Source: Panacagrimonas sp052386745
GTDB taxonomy: Bacteria > Pseudomonadota > Gammaproteobacteria > Nevskiales > Nevskiaceae
Direction of reading: 5' to 3'
Assembly (NCBI GenBank): GCA_052386745.1
Contig: JBQTJW010000003.1
Coordinates: 28,473 to 92,472, forward strand
Length of the DNA: 64,000 nucleotides
In this document: positions 63,043 through 64,000 of the stretch, piece by piece
Layout: each line of letters opens with the position of its first letter
Numbering within the stretch: position 1 is the first letter of the stretch
Translations under genes and position numbers: made by a program
The notes under the pieces: generated by a model
The model's input: the letters and a program-made list of their open reading frames with translations, nothing else
The model's database searches: none
What the model was told of the DNA's origin: nothing

Positions 63043-63855
63043 ATGAAGCTTGTCCGTATCGCCGTTCTGGGAGCCGCAGGCCGGATGGGCCGTGCGGTGA
63101 TCGCTGCCGTTGCGGCCCATCCGCTGGCGGTTCTCACCGCGGCTTTCGAACGCGAAGGCTCTGTCGCGCTCGGCCGGGATGCGGGGGAGCTTGCCGGCAC
63201 CGAAACGCGGAGCGTGACCATCGGCTGCCTGCTCGATGACTCGGGCCCGGAGTTCGATGTGCTGGTCGATTTCACCCGTCCGGACGCGTCCGTCGAGGCG
63301 CTCGCTGTGTGCCTGGCCCGGGAGAAAGCGATGGTGATCGGGACCACGGGCTTCAGCACCGGACAGCAGGCGTGTATCGAAGACGCTTCCTCCCGGATTC
63401 CCATCGTCAAGGCCGGCAATTTCAGTCTCGGCGTGAACCTCTGCCTGCAACTGCTGGAACAGGCCGCGGCCGCACTCGGTGATGATTTCGATGTGGAGAT
63501 CGTCGAGGCGCACCACAAGCACAAGGTCGACGCGCCCAGTGGCACCGCGCTGATGATGGGCGAGGCCGTTGCCCGCGGCGCCGGCAAATCGCTCGCCGAC
63601 CATGCCGTGTACGAGCGCTTTGGGCACACCGGCGCGCGCAGGCCCGGGACCATCGGCTTTTCAACCATCCGCGGTGGCGATGTCGTGGGCGACCACACCG
63701 TGACGTTCTTCGGCGAGGGCGAGCGCGTCGAGATCACCCACAAGGCGAGTTCGCGCCTGAACTTTGCAACAGGCGCCGTGCGTGCCGCGGTGTGGACTGC
63801 CGGGCAGACTCCGGGGTTGTATTCAATGCGAGACGTGCTGGGCCCGAAAGTCTGA
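63043..63855 (+). CDS. dapB: 4-hydroxy-tetrahydrodipicolinate reductase DapB
   Basis: A 270-residue reductase of lysine and diaminopimelate synthesis. The Rossmann motif VLGAAGRMGRAVI, GTTGFST and the signature EAHHKHKVDAPSGTAL (His157, His158, Lys161) are present. The C-terminus SMRDVLGPKV is close to the usual ending. It is complete, and an IS1595-type transposase gene ends 14 bases after its stop on the opposite strand, where carA often follows in other genomes. Confidence 0.97.
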   Translation: MKLVRIAVLGAAGRMGRAVIAAVAAHPLAVLTAAFEREGSVALGRDAGELAGTETRSVTIGCLLDDSGPEFDVLVDFTRPDASVEALAVCLAREKAMVIGTTGFSTGQQACIEDASSRIPIVKAGNFSLGVNLCLQLLEQAAAALGDDFDVEIVEAHHKHKVDAPSGTALMMGEAVARGAGKSLADHAVYERFGHTGARRPGTIGFSTIRGGDVVGDHTVTFFGEGERVEITHKASSRLNFATGAVRAAVWTAGQTPGLYSMRDVLGPKV

Positions 63856-64000
63856 AAAAAAGATTTGATTAGCAACGATCCTCAGCCAATCTGAGTACGG
63901 GTGCGGGATATGCTCGGGTAGTGGCGGAGGCTTGGATCAGGCGCTGGAGGATTTTTGCCAAGTCGTATCGCCGATTGAATCGATACTGCACCTCGGCCAG
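63856..64000 (-). mobile_element. Right-edge insertion sequence, probably IS1595 family (partial)
   Basis: The stretch after the dapB stop holds the 3' end of a transposase-like gene and an A-rich segment (63856-63868) that may contain one terminal inverted repeat. The repeat cannot be confirmed because the other end is outside the window. The element abuts dapB without disrupting its reading frame. Confidence 0.6.
63869..64000 (-). CDS. IS1595-family transposase, C-terminal end (runs off right edge)
   Basis: The last 43 codons of a minus-strand gene end at TAA 63869-63871. The readable peptide contains EVQYRFNRRYDLAKILQRL and ends PVLRLAED followed by RC. The YRFNRR segment with the closing basic helix and the APVLRLAE end resemble the ISXO2-like transposases of the IS1595 family. 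The catalytic core lies outside the window, so activity cannot be judged. Confidence 0.75.
   Translation of the reverse strand: MAEVQYRFNRRYDLAKILQRLIQASATTRAYPAPVLRLAEDRC

Overview
The window looks like chromosome from a high-GC (roughly two thirds G+C by eye) Gram-negative gammaproteobacterium. The evidence is gene content and order: lpxH, lolB and outer-membrane barrels show an outer membrane. The blocks hemA/prfA/prmC divergent from lolB/ispE/tRNA-Gln/prs, mtaD/ubiG/mupP/yciK, prmA/fis/purH and gshB/yqgE/ruvX are typical of Pseudomonas/Xanthomonas-like lineages. An exosortase-B-type EpsL and several lipid-metabolism genes would fit Nevskiales/Xanthomonadales-type bacteria; the genus cannot be fixed from this sequence.

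Layout. 0-7.7 kb (minus): a small His-rich secreted protein, a czcCBA heavy-metal RND efflux system, a membrane fatty-acid desaturase and the start of a FecCD-type iron/heme permease, tightly packed as one likely operon. 7.8-12.7 kb: a PstS-like periplasmic protein and an outer-membrane barrel, divergent from an NtrB/NtrC-like two-component pair. 12.7-17.3 kb: a small secreted protein, folD, and an isolated exopolysaccharide pair (EpsL plus sugar-phosphate transferase). 17.3-21.3 kb (minus): amgK-murU-osmC-uup. 21.6-27.1 kb (plus): dusA, ppiA, lpxH, gshB, a YqgE with an unusual N-terminal domain, ruvX and a glycine-zipper lipoprotein, closed by a strong terminator. 27.3-34.6 kb: a methyltransferase, an AraC regulator, a PF10118-type hydrolase, an SDR and a MarR regulator, then a hybrid histidine kinase/LuxR response regulator pair and a small secreted coiled-coil gene with a CRP-like palindrome between them. 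34.8-42.3 kb: an ABC-F protein, mtnA divergent from mtaD-ubiG-mupP, an orphan gene and yciK. 42.3-47.6 kb (minus): M50 protease-trpS-GNAT-scpA-scpB-rluB in an overlapping chain. 47.7-52.7 kb (plus): aminotransferase, fpr, prmA, fis, purH. 52.8-57.3 kb (minus): hemA-prfA-prmC-moeB-degenerate JAMM protein. 57.4-64 kb: TPR protein-lolB-ispE-tRNA-Gln-prs, an acyl-CoA dehydrogenase-like gene, dapB, and the end of an IS1595-family transposase running off the right edge.

How genes work together. AmgK, MurU (19.7-21.3 kb) and MupP (40 kb) form the MurNAc salvage route that rebuilds UDP-MurNAc without de novo synthesis. MtnA and MtaD handle methylthioadenosine-derived compounds. PrmA, PrmC and PrfA belong to translation. 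CzcCBA spans the envelope to export divalent metals. Most genes are ordinary housekeeping genes. The unusual points are the EF-Ts-like domain fused to YqgE, the JAMM relative without metal ligands beside MoeB, the desaturase embedded between metal transport genes, and an unrecognised nuclease-like gene coupled to mupP.
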